Shown here piece after piece: positions 17,772-26,832 of a stretch of 64,000 nt of DNA. The translations under genes were made by a program, and so were the position numbers. Positions within the stretch are counted from its first letter, which is position 1, and every line of letters starts with the position of its first letter. This stretch comes from CAYRGC01 sp964601225 (GTDB lineage Bacteria; Patescibacteriota; Gracilibacteria; Peribacterales; Peribacteraceae). The stretch covers positions 54,338 through 118,337 of the forward strand of contig CAZRMM010000003.1 of NCBI GenBank assembly GCA_964601225.1. The letters run 5' to 3'. The notes below the pieces were generated by a model that saw nothing but the letters and a program-made list of their open reading frames with translations, was not told the DNA's origin and did not search any database.

Positions 17772-18176
17772 ATGAAGAGCGTGAACAGAGTCACCCTTCT
17801 CGGCAACGTCACCCGCGACGCCGAGGCCAAGGTCATTCCGAGCGGGAAAGCAGTGTGTACCTTTGGTCTTGCGACCGATCGCGTTTGGAAAGACGCCCAA
17901 GGCGAGCGTCAGAAGCTCCCCGAATTCCACACCGTCGTGGCCTGGGGCCGACTTGCCGAGTTCTGCGGTGAGCACGTCAAAAAAGGAAAACCTCTCTACG
18001 TGGAAGGTCATTTGCGTACCCATCAATGGGAGAAGCCCGAGGGGCAGAAGCACTACCGTACGGAAATCGTCCTCGAAAACGTCACGTTGTTGGGTTCTCG
18101 CGTGGAGCAGGCGACGGCGGAGGAGTCCGATGCGTCGGCAACCCCTTCCGAAGAAGAGGCGGCGCTTGCCGCATAG
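17772..18176 (+). CDS. ssb: Single-stranded DNA-binding protein
   Basis: A 134-residue SSB with one OB fold: MKSVNRVTLLGNVTRDAEAK, PEFHTVVAWGRLAEFC, GKPLYVEGHLRTHQWE and the closing TEIVLENVTLLGS strand. It coats single-stranded DNA in replication and repair. The C-terminus is acidic but ends EEEAALAA rather than in the usual DDDIPF-like tip that recruits partner proteins. Start ATG follows ttcttccccccatccct, with no Shine-Dalgarno. A GC-rich hairpin follows the stop codon. Confidence 0.94.
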   Translation: MKSVNRVTLLGNVTRDAEAKVIPSGKAVCTFGLATDRVWKDAQGERQKLPEFHTVVAWGRLAEFCGEHVKKGKPLYVEGHLRTHQWEKPEGQKHYRTEIVLENVTLLGSRVEQATAEESDASATPSEEEAALAA

Positions 18177-18189
18177 GTTTATTGGCTTT

Positions 18190-18217
18190 GGGCCGCGAAG
18201 AATTTTCTTTGCGGCCC
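18190..18217 (+). terminator. Hairpin after ssb
   Basis: GGGCCGC (18190-18196) pairs with GCGGCCC (18211-18217), extended by AAGAA/TTCTT inside. There is no T-run, so termination may need a factor or be weak. Confidence 0.6.
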
Positions 18218-18312
18218 ATCGTCATACCGTGCTTCCCTTCTCGTAAAATTGGCCGGAAAAACAAAGACAAAACGCTGATATACCCTTGAACAAAAAATTA
18301 CCAGTTTTCTTC

Positions 18313-18340
18313 TTGACCCTGCCGAACTCCTGGGTAAAAT
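18313..18340 (+). promoter_or_regulatory. Promoter of the 23S-5S rRNA unit
   Basis: TTGACC (18313-18318), a 16-nt spacer and TAAAAT (18335-18340), close to sigma-70 consensus. It lies about 290 nt upstream of 23S and no 16S or tRNA is in between, so the 23S-5S pair has its own promoter. Confidence 0.85.
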
Positions 18341-18366
18341 CTCCGGGCGCTATGCAGCTTTGTGCT

Positions 18367-18432
18367 CACCCGCAGGAGTAGTTCGTCTAACAACTATCTC
18401 TGCGGGTGTGCGTAAGCCACCCGCTTTTTTTT
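18367..18432 (+). promoter_or_regulatory. Attenuator-like leader of the rRNA unit: two mutually exclusive hairpins
   Basis: CACCCGCAG (18367-18375) can pair with CTGCGGGTG (18400-18408), extended by TAGTT/AACTA (18379-18383 with 18392-18396). Alternatively GCGGGTG (18402-18408) pairs with CACCCGC (18418-18424) directly before eight T (18425-18432), a textbook intrinsic terminator. Both structures use the same central arm, so only one can form. The leader could therefore gate rRNA transcription. Function is inferred. Confidence 0.72.
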
Positions 18433-18629
18433 AGCCCTTTCCGCCACGACTTCACTGCACGTGGCATCCGGAGGGCGGCGCTTGCTTCTTGTCATCATCG
18501 CGTCTTGCAAGACACTTCTCGTCTTGCGAGACATCAAGAACCAAGAATTTAGTAGTTAATTCGAACGGTGTGCGCGAGCGTAGTCAGCTCGTAGCACATG
18601 AACAGTACGCCGCGGTAAAACGCGGCATG
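18433..18629 (+). other. 23S rRNA precursor leader
   Basis: Contains short palindromes GTCTTGCAAGAC and TCTCGTCTTGCGAGA near 18500-18535 and GCCGCGTTTTACCGCGGC-type pairing (GCCGCG/CGCGGC) near 18609-18626, likely processing stems. No gene seen. Confidence 0.45.
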
Positions 18630-19719
18630 AAAAATGTTACTCATCGCATCACACGGATGCCTCGACTCTGCATTCCGATGAAGGACGTGGCCAGCTGCGT
18701 TAAGCTACGGTCAGCCGCTAGGCAGGCGCTACCAGCCGTAGATCTCCGAATGGGGAAACCCCTTAGAAGTCATGTTCTAAGATCCATCATCTTCGATGAT
18801 GTGAAGGCATACTCAGGGAACTGAAACATCTCAGTACCTGGGGAAAAGAAATCAAATACGAGATTCCCTTAGTAGTGGCGAGCGAACAGGGAACAGCCCA
18901 AACCCGGTACTTGTTACCGGGGGTTGTAGGACTTCGATATGAGACTCGTTTCCGTAACGGAACGTGCCTGGAAAGGCCGGCCAAAGAGGGTGATAGCCCC
19001 GTACGTGAAACGTCGACGAGCTCTAGAAGTATCCTGAGTAAGGTCGGACACGTGAAATCCGGCCCGAATCCGGGTGGACCACCATCCAAGGCTAAACAGA
19101 TGCAGAGATCAATAGCGGATAGTACCGTGAGGGAAAGGTGAAAAGCACCCCGAAAGGGGGATGAAATAGTCTCTGAAATGTGATGCGTTCAAGGAATCGG
19201 AGCGGACTTCGGTCCGTCACGGTGTTCCTTTTGCATAATGAGCCAACGACTTTGTACTCAGCGGCGTAGGCTAAGGCAGTTTTAGCCGGAGCCGGAGCGA
19301 AAGCGAGTCCGAATAGGGCGTTTAGTCGCTGGGTCAAGACCCGAAACCGGGTGAGCTACCCATGAGCAGGATGAAGTCAGCCGAAAGGCTGATGGAGGTC
19401 CGAACCATAGCGTATCGCAAGACGTTGGGATGACTTGTGGGTGGGAGTGAAAAGCTTACCGAACCCGGAGATAGCTGGTTCTCTTCGAAATGCCTTTAGG
19501 GGCAGCCTCGTCATATACAGTAGGGGGTAGAGCTACTTTTTGGATGCGGGGGTCACTTCGACCTACCAAATCCTGAAAAACTCCGAATACCTACTCTTAG
19601 AGTGACGGGAGTGAGACGGTGACAGCGAACTGCCATCGTCGTGAGGGGAAGAACCCTGACCGTTCGCTAAGGTCCCTAAATACCGTTCAGTGTGAAAGGA
19701 AGTGCAGATGCTCCGACAA

Positions 19720-19750
<31 letters not shown>

Positions 19751-20632
19751 TAAAGAAAGCGTAACAGCTCACTGGTCGATGCATTTGTGCGCCGAAAACT
19801 CATCGGGGCTAAACGGTATACCGAAGCGGCGGGCGTCCAGTGTCCTTCGGGACGCTGGGTGCGGTAGAAGAGCGTTCTGTTCAGCAGTGAAGCAGTGGAC
19901 CGCGAGGTCCTGTGGAGCGGACAGAAGTGAGAATGTTGGCATGAGTAACTACTAGGCAGGTGAAAACCCTGCCCGCCGAATCCCCAAGGTTTCCCACGCA
20001 ACGGCAATCGGCGTGGGGTTAGTCGGTCCTAAGGCCAGGCCGAAAGGCGTAACCGATGGATATCAGGTCAATATTCCTGAACTTCTTCCAAGTCGCCCAA
20101 GGGTGGTTGCTGATAGCCTTCCAGGCCTCTGTCCGGTTTACCGGATATGTCCGGGAGGAAGGATGCTTCCAACCTAGGAGCGGTGTGACGGAGTAGGAGA
20201 ATCAGAGCGTGCGTATTGACTGCACGTGGAATGCGTAAGGCGTCGAGATCGGGAGGCAAATCCCCCGGTTGAGTCGAGCGCAAATCCCAAATGTCCCGGG
20301 AAACCGGGTCGAGTCTGTACCCTTCAGCTTCCAAGAAAACCATCGCTCACAGAATTGGAGGAAACCGTACCGCAAACCAACACCGGTGGGATGGTCGAGT
20401 AGACCAAGGCGAACGGGAAAACTTGCGTTAAGGAACTCGGCAATGAAGCGTCCGTAACTTCGGGATAAGGACTCCCTATACTTCGTTGTATAGGGCGCAG
20501 CGAAAGAGGTCAGGCGACTGTTTATCAAAAGCACAGGTCCCTGCGAAGCCGTAAGGCAATGTATAGGGGCTGATGCCTGCCCAGTGTCAGAAGGTCACGT
20601 GAGGGGGTGTATGCCTCCGATCTAAGCCCTGA

Positions 20633-20686
<54 letters not shown>

Positions 20687-21263
20687 GGTCGCATAACAAC
20701 TTGCCCGAACCATGAGTAATCATGGGCACTGAGGAACTTTGTCAGCTGATGATAGAAGTCTCGCGGTCGAGACCCGCGATATCCTCGACGAAAGTCGGAG
20801 GATGATCTCATTTTCGTAGAAAAGCCGAGAACCTGCACAGAGGCGGAATCCTCTCTAAAAATTCTGAATCAGACTGTTGCGAATGCTCCTGTACTTTCGG
20901 GTACGAGCGAGCCATTCAAATCAGTGTAAAACGTCGCTATATGCTGGAACATCCGAGAATCCCCTATGCCGAAAGGTACGGGGTGCGGACAATCAGCAGG
21001 AAACCTTGGCATAGCCGCAAGGCGAAGCCGGGGGCTCCTCAGAGACTACACGCGACACTCCTGCGCTTAGGAGCATGAGATAGTCCGATCCCTGTAGCGA
21101 TGCAGGGGAGTGAAGAATCGATCACTCGCTAAAAAACAATCGTGTATTACGTATCAAGTATGAAGTATTACGGAATTCCTTAATACATAATACTCAATAC
21201 GTACTACCGGTACCGTGCGCTCTGCCCGGCAGAGTCGCTGGCTCACCACCAGCGGGAACCTTG
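20687..21263 (+). ncRNA. Group I intron in 23S rRNA helix 70/71 region (E. coli position ~1951)
   Basis: The conserved exon text breaks after CCTTGTCGGGT (20686) and resumes at AAGTTCCGACC (21264). Intron core elements are present: an internal guide GCCCGA (20703-20708) that pairs with exon TCGGGT giving the U-G pair at the splice site; P-like CAGCAGGAAACC (20994-21005); R CTCAGAGACTACACG (about 21038-21052); S GAGATAGTCC (21077-21086); and a final G (21263). The site corresponds by my count to L1951, the position of one of the two Coxiella burnetii 23S introns. No homing endonuclease frame is present; a palindromic repeat occupies the 3' peripheral region instead. Confidence 0.9.
21144..21205. 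repeat. Palindromic TATTACGTAT repeat inserted in the intron
   Basis: Near-perfect palindrome centred on GGAATTCC: GTATTACGTATCAAGTATGA... against ...ATAATACTCAATACGTACTAC. Same family as 6163-6219. It lies between the S element and the intron's 3' end, probably in a peripheral loop. Confidence 0.8.
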
Positions 21264-21822
21264 AAGTTCCGACCCGCACGAATGGTATAACGGTCTGATC
21301 ACTGTCTCGACGCAAGATCCGGTGAAATTTCAATCCTGGCGCAAATGCCAGGTAGATCACGGTAGGACGAAAAGACCCTATGAAGCTTTACTATATGCTG
21401 ACATTGTGTCGTTGGTTTGCGTGCGCAGGATAGGTGGGAGGCTTTGATGCGCTGTCTTTGGACGGCGTGGAGCCACCCTTGAGATACCACCCTCGCGTTC
21501 CGACGACACTCACCTCGTTTGTGAAACGCAGCGAGGGACAGTGTTTGCTGGGTAGTTTAACTGGGGCGGTTGCCTCCTAAAGTGTAACGGAGGCGCGCAA
21601 TGGTCAACTAGCGCCGGATGGAAATCGGCGTTGTCGTGTAATCGCACAAGTTGGCCTGACTGTGAGGCTTACAGGCCGAGCAGGGACGAAAGTCGGTGAT
21701 AGTGATCCGGTACCCGGACAATTCAACTTGTCCTAACCACGTGGGTGGGGTATCGCTCAACGGATAAAAGTTACTCTAGGGATAACAGGCTGATCGGTCC
21801 CAAGCGCCCACAGCGACGGACC

Positions 21823-21863
<41 letters not shown>

Positions 21864-21870
21864 GAGAAGC

Positions 21871-21939
<69 letters not shown>

Positions 21940-21980
21940 TGGCCTCTATCCTCCGTGGTCACTTAGAAACGTGAAGAGAT

Positions 21981-22011
<31 letters not shown>

Positions 22012-22051
22012 GAACCTCTGGTGTACCTGTTGTCGCGTCAGCGGCATCGCA

Positions 22052-22103
<52 letters not shown>

Positions 22104-22326
22104 TACTCTAAGATTGCGTTTCTCCATCAGTCCGCTGGAAGACGACCAGCTCGATCGGTTGCATGTGTACGTGCGGTAACGCACTGAGCAGAGCAATACG
22201 AATGGACGATTGAACATTTTTCTCTTTACTCTCTCTCGCAAGGGCGAGGTAGAGGTACTGTTCGTGTGCTACGAGGTGGATACCTCCTCGTATCCTCCTT
22301 TTGGTTCTTTGAATTCTTGATCATTC

Positions 22327-22446
22327 TGTCCTGGTGCCTTTTCCGGTGGGGTAACACCCGTTCCCATACCGAACACGGCAGTGAAGACCACCAGGGCCGA
22401 TGGTAGCTCCCGGCACAGGGCGTAAGAGTAGGTCGGTGCCAGGACA
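22327..22446 (+). rRNA. 5S ribosomal RNA
   Basis: The terminal stem TGTCCTGGTGCC (22327-22338) pairs with GGTGCCAGGACA (22435-22446). Internal blocks CCCGTTCCCATACCGAACACGG and GTAAGAGTAGGTC are typical. Length about 120 nt. A small hairpin TACGAGG...CCTCGTA (about 22268-22293) lies between 23S and 5S. Confidence 0.93.
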
Positions 22447-22462
22447 GAGTGATTAATGAAGC

Positions 22463-22484
22463 GTGGAAGGCATTTTCCTTCCAC
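22463..22484 (+). terminator. Hairpin after 5S rRNA
   Basis: GTGGAAGG / CCTTCCAC with a six-base loop CATTTT; no T-run follows. Its 3' arm is also the start of the downstream repeat. Confidence 0.55.
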
Positions 22485-22660
22485 GGACCATCCTTTCCGG
22501 AGAGGTGCGCCTCCAGGTCGGCAGAGCCGACCTTCGGCGGTTTTTATCATGCGCCAAGCGAGTGAAATATGTCATCCCGAGTCCTTCGTCTTCGCTCAGG
22601 ACAGGCTCCGTCGAGGGGTCATCCCGAGCAATACGAAGGGTTTTTGTCATAGGCGGAGCA
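22477..22660. repeat. Repeat element downstream of 5S rRNA
   Basis: The first part (22477-22545) is homologous to 5040-5105, with the palindrome GGTCGGC-AGA-GCCGACC. The second part (22570-22645) holds GTCATCCCGAGTCC...CTTCGCTCAGGAC...GTCATCCCGAGC...GAAGGG words. No gene found in 22447-22711. Confidence 0.7.
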
Positions 22661-22711
22661 TTGATATTTCCTCAAGAATAAGCCAAAATCCGGTCCCCTT
22701 TCCCGCTAACC

Positions 22712-22906
22712 ATGACCGTCGAATCCTGCGGTTCCGCCGATGACGTGAATCGATCAGAGACAATGAAGAACTGCCAAATCGCCGTCGATCCGTATGCCGA
22801 GGCACTTCGCGAGGCGTTGCCCGCGAACGTCCAGGGAGGCGTGTTCGACCCCGATACGTTCCGGTACCAGGTCGGCGCGAACGTCCTTTACCTGTTCAAG
22901 GAGTAA
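22712..22906 (+). CDS. Small hypothetical protein
   Basis: 64 residues, no recognised domain, ending YQVGANVLYLFKE. The start ATG follows a typical C/T-rich stretch (cccctttcccgctaacc), which supports it over the internal ATG (residue 18). It ends exactly where the opposing small gene ends (22906/22907). Likely cytoplasmic. Confidence 0.55.
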   Translation: MTVESCGSADDVNRSETMKNCQIAVDPYAEALREALPANVQGGVFDPDTFRYQVGANVLYLFKE

Positions 22907-23116
22907 TCAGCCCAGGTTCGGATCCGGGATCTCGAGAGTGCCATCGTCCGACCGGTTCAAGCCGGCCATGGCGGCGAGACGCTGATGGTACGCCGTCGTA
23001 CCGACGCCGAGCATTTCGTTTTTCGTCTCTTCCGGCGGGAGACCGATGACCGGTTCGTGCGGAAGGGCAACCGGTGCGCCGGAATGATTGTTCGCGGAAG
23101 AGGAAGGATGGGGCAT
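22907..23116 (-). CDS. Small hypothetical protein, leaderless
   Basis: 69 residues, starts MPHPSSSANNHSGAP and ends DGTLEIPDPNLG; hydrophilic, no domain recognised. TACGAT on the minus strand (plus 23124-23129) ends 7 nt before the ATG, the same spacing as other leaderless genes here. A longer frame upstream exists but would run through the promoter. Confidence 0.55.
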   Translation of the reverse strand: MPHPSSSANNHSGAPVALPHEPVIGLPPEETKNEMLGVGTTAYHQRLAAMAGLNRSDDGTLEIPDPNLG

Positions 23117-23186
23117 GTCGCGAATCGTACCCTCGATTTTTCGGAATGCAATTGAATGAACACAACATATTGTGTTTCCTATATTC

Positions 23187-23723
23187 ATGAACCACAAGAT
23201 ATCGAGTCGTCCTCTGCAAATCGCCGTAGCGGCGTTCTTCGTGACCGTCTGGCGTCTGGCGCCCTTCCGTCCGCCGAACGTGGAACCGCTTTTGGCCACA
23301 TCGATGCCATTTGGGAAGAGGCACGGCGTCCTCGCGCCGACGATCCTCGCGGTGGTTGCAATCGTCGTCTACGACTTGTTCACGTCGGGTCTCACGCAGT
23401 GGACGGCCGTCACGGCCGTCACGTACGCGCTCGTCGCCGCGGGATCCGGACTGCTCCGGAACACCCGGGGCGTTTTGCCGTACCTGGCGTACGCGATTCT
23501 CGCGACACTCGTCTACGATGCGCTCACGGGCGTTGTCGCGGGAGCTCTGCTCTTCGATATGGGATGGAAGCAGGGGTTCCTCGGGCAGATTCCGTTCACG
23601 ATCAATCATCTCATCGGGAACTCCTTGCTCGCCCTCATCCTTTCGCCGATCGTCGAGTACTGTCTGCGGTGGTCGGAGCGCGATGTCGCTGTTCCGGCGA
23701 CCAGAACGTTGCGACGGTGGTAA
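23187..23723 (+). CDS. Small integral membrane protein, ECF-S-component-like
   Basis: A 178-residue protein with about five hydrophobic helices (IAVAAFFVTVWRLAPF; GVLAPTILAVVAIVVYDLF; AVTAVTYALVAAGSGLL; LPYLAYAILATLVYDALTGVVAGALL; LIGNSLLALILSPIVEYCL). The pattern of paired YD-containing helices resembles the substrate-binding (S) components of ECF vitamin transporters and related DUF families, but no diagnostic motif settles it. Start ATG 23187; a GTG at 23172 is possible. Divergent from the leaderless orphan at 22907. Confidence 0.65.
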   Translation: MNHKISSRPLQIAVAAFFVTVWRLAPFRPPNVEPLLATSMPFGKRHGVLAPTILAVVAIVVYDLFTSGLTQWTAVTAVTYALVAAGSGLLRNTRGVLPYLAYAILATLVYDALTGVVAGALLFDMGWKQGFLGQIPFTINHLIGNSLLALILSPIVEYCLRWSERDVAVPATRTLRRW

Positions 23724-23743
23724 TTCCTTTACCCGTAGGGCTT

Positions 23744-23812
23744 ATTTTATGTTTGCATAAAATATAATTATGTTTTATAATATATATTAATACCCATATC
23801 ACTTCTATTTCT
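23744..23812 (+). promoter_or_regulatory. A/T-rich promoter region with palindrome
   Basis: ATTTTATG (23744-23751) and CATAAAAT (23756-23763) form a perfect 8-bp inverted repeat that could be an operator or a weak terminator. TATAAT at 23776-23781 is a consensus -10 for the next gene, giving a leader of about 24 nt. Confidence 0.5.
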
Positions 23813-24166
23813 ATGTCCAACGTCCACGAACCGTCTTTGGAGCATCAGGCAGAGGCCTATCTTTTGAAAGAGCTCAAGGAGGGCCAGCGCATGGAATTGG
23901 GGGGCGACAAGAAGCTTCGTCGCATTCTCGCCGCCGAGGCCGCCGAGCACGATCATCGTCCCGTGCACCGAGTCTTCGAGGACACCATTGCCGGTCTTCG
24001 CGATCTGATGCAGCGGAAGAAGCAGCGCCAGGAATTCATTCCGAGTGGTAGCGGCGTTCCGACGCGTTCCCAATTCGTCGAACGGGGTCAGTTCGTGAAT
24101 CTTAAGCCGAAGAATCGCGTCGCCGCCAAGAGCTTCAAGGCCGCCGGCCGAAAGCGCGCGGCCTGA
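23813..24166 (+). CDS. Hypothetical basic protein
   Basis: 117 residues. The N-terminal half is helical and charged (SLEHQAEAYLLKELKEGQRM), the C-terminal 40 residues are basic (NLKPKNRVAAKSFKAAGRKRAA), suggesting nucleic-acid contact. No domain recognised. Start ATG follows cccatatcacttctatttct. The next gene follows after 82 nt in the same direction and is similar in style (charged, basic C-terminus). Confidence 0.68.
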   Translation: MSNVHEPSLEHQAEAYLLKELKEGQRMELGGDKKLRRILAAEAAEHDHRPVHRVFEDTIAGLRDLMQRKKQRQEFIPSGSGVPTRSQFVERGQFVNLKPKNRVAAKSFKAAGRKRAA

Positions 24167-24248
24167 AGGCGACTTTCGATCTATCCACAGAGCGAATAAG
24201 CCGTTCTTCCGGAAAATTCTCCCGCCGATTCTCCTTTCCCTCTACCTT

Positions 24249-24743
24249 ATGCCCATGGATAAAAGCGCCTTGGAAAAGAAATTCTCCGGTTCCTCGGGCT
24301 ACGAGCCCGTCGCGGGTGAATGGCTTCCGCAGGATCTTTACGCGCGGGCGGAGGATGTCGCGGAGCAGTGCCGTTATGACGTCGCGAAGATCCGCGCTCT
24401 TGCGGAAGAGCGGTACCTTGCCGCGTTGGACAACGCATCGATCCCCGAGCCCCGGCGGACCGAGCCGCGGTATGTCGCCGTGAAGAACGCGGAAGGAAAG
24501 TACGAAATGAAAGAAGCGGCTCCCGAACCGGTCGATTCCCCCGTGGCCCAGGCGCGCGATGCGGTGAACAGACTTTTCCACGACCTGCGCCAGGGTTTGG
24601 TCGACAAGGAGGGCACCATGGTCGATCTCCATAACCGCAAGCCGTTGAGAGGCGCGCGCGGCTGGAAGCCCAAAGAGCGCCCGCAGCGCGAACTCATCGA
24701 TGAGCCCGTTCCGCATCCGAAGAAGCCGAAGTCCGCGGCCTAA
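24249..24743 (+). CDS. Hypothetical protein
   Basis: 164 residues, hydrophilic, Pro/Lys/Arg-rich at the C-terminus (KPKERPQRELIDEPVPHPKK). No domain recognised. Two ATG codons, 24249 and 24255, are possible starts; the first directly follows ctcctttccctctacctt. No signal peptide. Confidence 0.68.
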   Translation: MPMDKSALEKKFSGSSGYEPVAGEWLPQDLYARAEDVAEQCRYDVAKIRALAEERYLAALDNASIPEPRRTEPRYVAVKNAEGKYEMKEAAPEPVDSPVAQARDAVNRLFHDLRQGLVDKEGTMVDLHNRKPLRGARGWKPKERPQRELIDEPVPHPKKPKSAA

Positions 24744-24805
24744 CACCGAAAAACGGCTCGACTTCACCCGCGACGTCCCTAGACTTTTCCCGTGCAAGAA
24801 CGTCT

Positions 24806-24840
24806 CCACCCCTCGACTTCGCTCGGGGTGACAGATTCAG
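24806..24840. repeat. CCTCGACTTCGCTCGGGGTGACA word
   Basis: A single copy of a word related to those after 5S rRNA (CTTCGCTCAGGAC, GTCATCCCGAG). The CCTCGAcTTCGctCGGGG core is itself a small inverted repeat. Confidence 0.6.
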
Positions 24841-24854
24841 TTTTATAGCTCCAT

Positions 24855-25631
24855 ATGCTTGAACGTTTACAGAAGATCTTATCGGCGCGCGGCATCGCCT
24901 CCCGCCGCAAGGCGGAGGAGTATATCGAGCAGGGTTTGGTGAAAGTAAACGGAAAAACAGCCGTTCTCGGTCAAAAAGCCGACCCGGAGAACGACACGAT
25001 CGAAGTCGACGGCACGGTGCTCCAGGCGCGCCAGGAGATGCTGTATTACGTGATGTATAAGCCCGTCGGGGTGGAGACGTCGAACGTCGAACGTTCGGGA
25101 AAAGTGTCGAGTGCAGGGAGGAGTCCCGACACCCGTCACTCGACACCCGTCACTGCTACGGCTCCTACGGTCCGCGATCTCCTCCCCGAAAATCTTCGTG
25201 GAAAAATCTACCCCGTCGGCCGTCTCGATAAAGACTCCGAAGGTCTGCTGCTCTTCACGAACGACGGCGTGCTCGCGTACCGCCTCACGCACCCGAAGTT
25301 CGACCACGAGAAGGAGTACGAAGTCACGGTCAACGAACCGATCACCGACGGGCAGCTGCGGAAGCTCGAGGACGGCATCAAGATCTCCGGCGAGAAGACC
25401 AAGCCCGCGACGGTCCGGCGCGTCGGGCCCGTGACGTTCCGCATCGCGCTTACCGAAGGCCGGTACCGCCAAATCCGCCGCATGGTGCAGAAAATCGGCA
25501 GGGAAGTGACGCGACTCGTGCGCGTTCGAGTCATGGGGTTTTCCGATCCATCGATTTCCTCGGGCGTCCTGCGCCAACTAACCCAAGACGAACGGGGCGC
25601 GCTCCTGCGCTCGCTCGGAATGGAAATGTAG
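24855..25631 (+). CDS. RsuA/RluB-family rRNA pseudouridine synthase
   Basis: A 258-residue enzyme that isomerises a uridine of rRNA. N-terminal S4 RNA-binding domain (LQKILSARGIASRRKAEEYI, residues 4-50), then the synthase domain with catalytic D125 in GRLDKDSEGLLLFTNDG, and RQIRRM near the C-terminus. Residues about 74-103, between KPVG and the TVRDLLPE block, are an insertion encoded by a CGACACCCGTCAC-type inverted repeat; relatives have a short loop there. RluB, RluE, RluF and RsuA cannot be told apart by eye, though general layout favours RluB-like. It is convergent with the ABC permease gene one base away. Confidence 0.9.
   Translation: MLERLQKILSARGIASRRKAEEYIEQGLVKVNGKTAVLGQKADPENDTIEVDGTVLQARQEMLYYVMYKPVGVETSNVERSGKVSSAGRSPDTRHSTPVTATAPTVRDLLPENLRGKIYPVGRLDKDSEGLLLFTNDGVLAYRLTHPKFDHEKEYEVTVNEPITDGQLRKLEDGIKISGEKTKPATVRRVGPVTFRIALTEGRYRQIRRMVQKIGREVTRLVRVRVMGFSDPSISSGVLRQLTQDERGALLRSLGMEM
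25104..25160. repeat. In-frame CGACAC-type inverted repeat inside the pseudouridine synthase gene
   Basis: GTGTCGAGTG (25104-25113) and CACTCGACAC (25137-25146) are perfect inverse copies, followed by a further CCCGTCACT. Upstream lies GTCGAACGTCGAACGTTCG. It shares words with the two copies in the femAB-like gene and encodes an Arg-His-Ser-Thr-Pro segment. Confidence 0.75.
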
Positions 25632-25632
25632 G

Positions 25633-26832
25633 TTACTTGTATCGCAAGGCATCCAAGGGATTCAGTCGCGATGCCCGATGCGATGGGTAGAGGCCCGTGA
25701 AGAATCCGATGGCCGTGGAGAAGACGATGATGAGTGCGATGAACCACGTCGGGAACAAGAAGAGTGATAATTCCGCTCCCCCAAAGCGGCGCGCCAAGAT
25801 ATTGATTCCCGCATTCGCGATGCTCCCGCCGAGCATGCCGATGGCCACGCCGATGAGGCCTCCGAGGAAGCCCATAAGCATCGATTCGACGAGGAACAAT
25901 TTCCGAACATCCGAGCGTCGAATGCCGATGGATCGCATGATGCCGATTTCGTTCGTGCGTTCCAAGAGTGCGATCGTCATCGTGTTAAACATGCCGATGG
26001 CGGAAACGAAGAGCGCCACGAGGCCGAAGAGCGCGAGAATCGTTTGTATGATGTGGAAGATGCGATTGGCTTGTTCGATGACGTCAGAGAGAGCCGAGAC
26101 GACGAATCCCTGCGTGATCAGAGCGTTGCGAACCGATTCGAGCATCGACTCGCTCGCAACCCGCACTTTCAGCTGGTCGACCGTGCGAACGGGTTCGTTC
26201 GGAATGGCGGTGAAGGGCATCATGATGAGGCCTTGTACGTCATCCTCCAGAACGCCGACGACGCGCATGGGAGAGGACAGGCGTACGGTATGCGTTCTCT
26301 GTTTTGACAGAAGATCTTGTACGGGAAGGATGAGATCGATCAGTAATGACTTCCCGATCATTTCATCGGAAGTGAGATTGAGGAGCCGGGCCGTCGCGCT
26401 GGAAACGATGACAGAATCCGTTTCTCCCTGCTCATACGCTTTTCCGGCGACGAGTCGCACCCCCTGCAGTCGGAAAAACGCCTGATCGACCATGGAGACC
26501 TGAGCGTTGCTCGTGATTTCGTTCAGTGAGATTTGCGCGGAATAATTCTTGAGCCTGCTGATTTCTTTCACCTCCGGCATTCCGGTGAGACGCTGAATGC
26601 TCTCCGGCGTGAGCCGAAGACTCTCGGAAGGCCCCGGAGAGACATCGAGTGTCAGCAAGGCGTCGGCGGAAGCGATACGCTGAAGAATGACTTCTTGGAG
26701 GCCGTAACCAAGACCGACGAGGAAGAGCACGGTACCGATGCCGACCCCGACGCCAAGAACGGTCAAGAACGTACGCATAGGGCGCGTTTTAAACATGCGC
26801 GTCGACAGTGAGAGAAGGTCGAGAGTTTTCAT
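25633..26832 (-). CDS. ABC transporter permease, MacB/FtsX type
   Basis: A 399-residue permease. One membrane helix near the start (TFLTVLGVGVGIGTVLFLVGLGYGL), a large extracytoplasmic MacB-periplasmic-core-like domain (about 45-265), then three helices (LFGLVALFVSAIGMFNTMTIALLERT; FLGGLIGVAIGMLGG; ALIIVFSTAIGFFTGLYP) and the RLNPLDALRYK end that is typical of MacB/LolC/FtsX permeases. Its ATG overlaps the ATPase stop codon (ATGA), so the two are translationally coupled and form one transporter. Such systems drive lipoprotein release, peptide efflux or envelope remodelling rather than ordinary import. Confidence 0.92.
   Translation of the reverse strand: MKTLDLLSLSTRMFKTRPMRTFLTVLGVGVGIGTVLFLVGLGYGLQEVILQRIASADALLTLDVSPGPSESLRLTPESIQRLTGMPEVKEISRLKNYSAQISLNEITSNAQVSMVDQAFFRLQGVRLVAGKAYEQGETDSVIVSSATARLLNLTSDEMIGKSLLIDLILPVQDLLSKQRTHTVRLSSPMRVVGVLEDDVQGLIMMPFTAIPNEPVRTVDQLKVRVASESMLESVRNALITQGFVVSALSDVIEQANRIFHIIQTILALFGLVALFVSAIGMFNTMTIALLERTNEIGIMRSIGIRRSDVRKLFLVESMLMGFLGGLIGVAIGMLGGSIANAGINILARRFGGAELSLFLFPTWFIALIIVFSTAIGFFTGLYPSHRASRLNPLDALRYK

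Noticed and set aside
20687..21263. Homing endonuclease in the intron
   Set aside because: No open frame of useful length and no LAGLIDADG, GIY-YIG or HNH motif.
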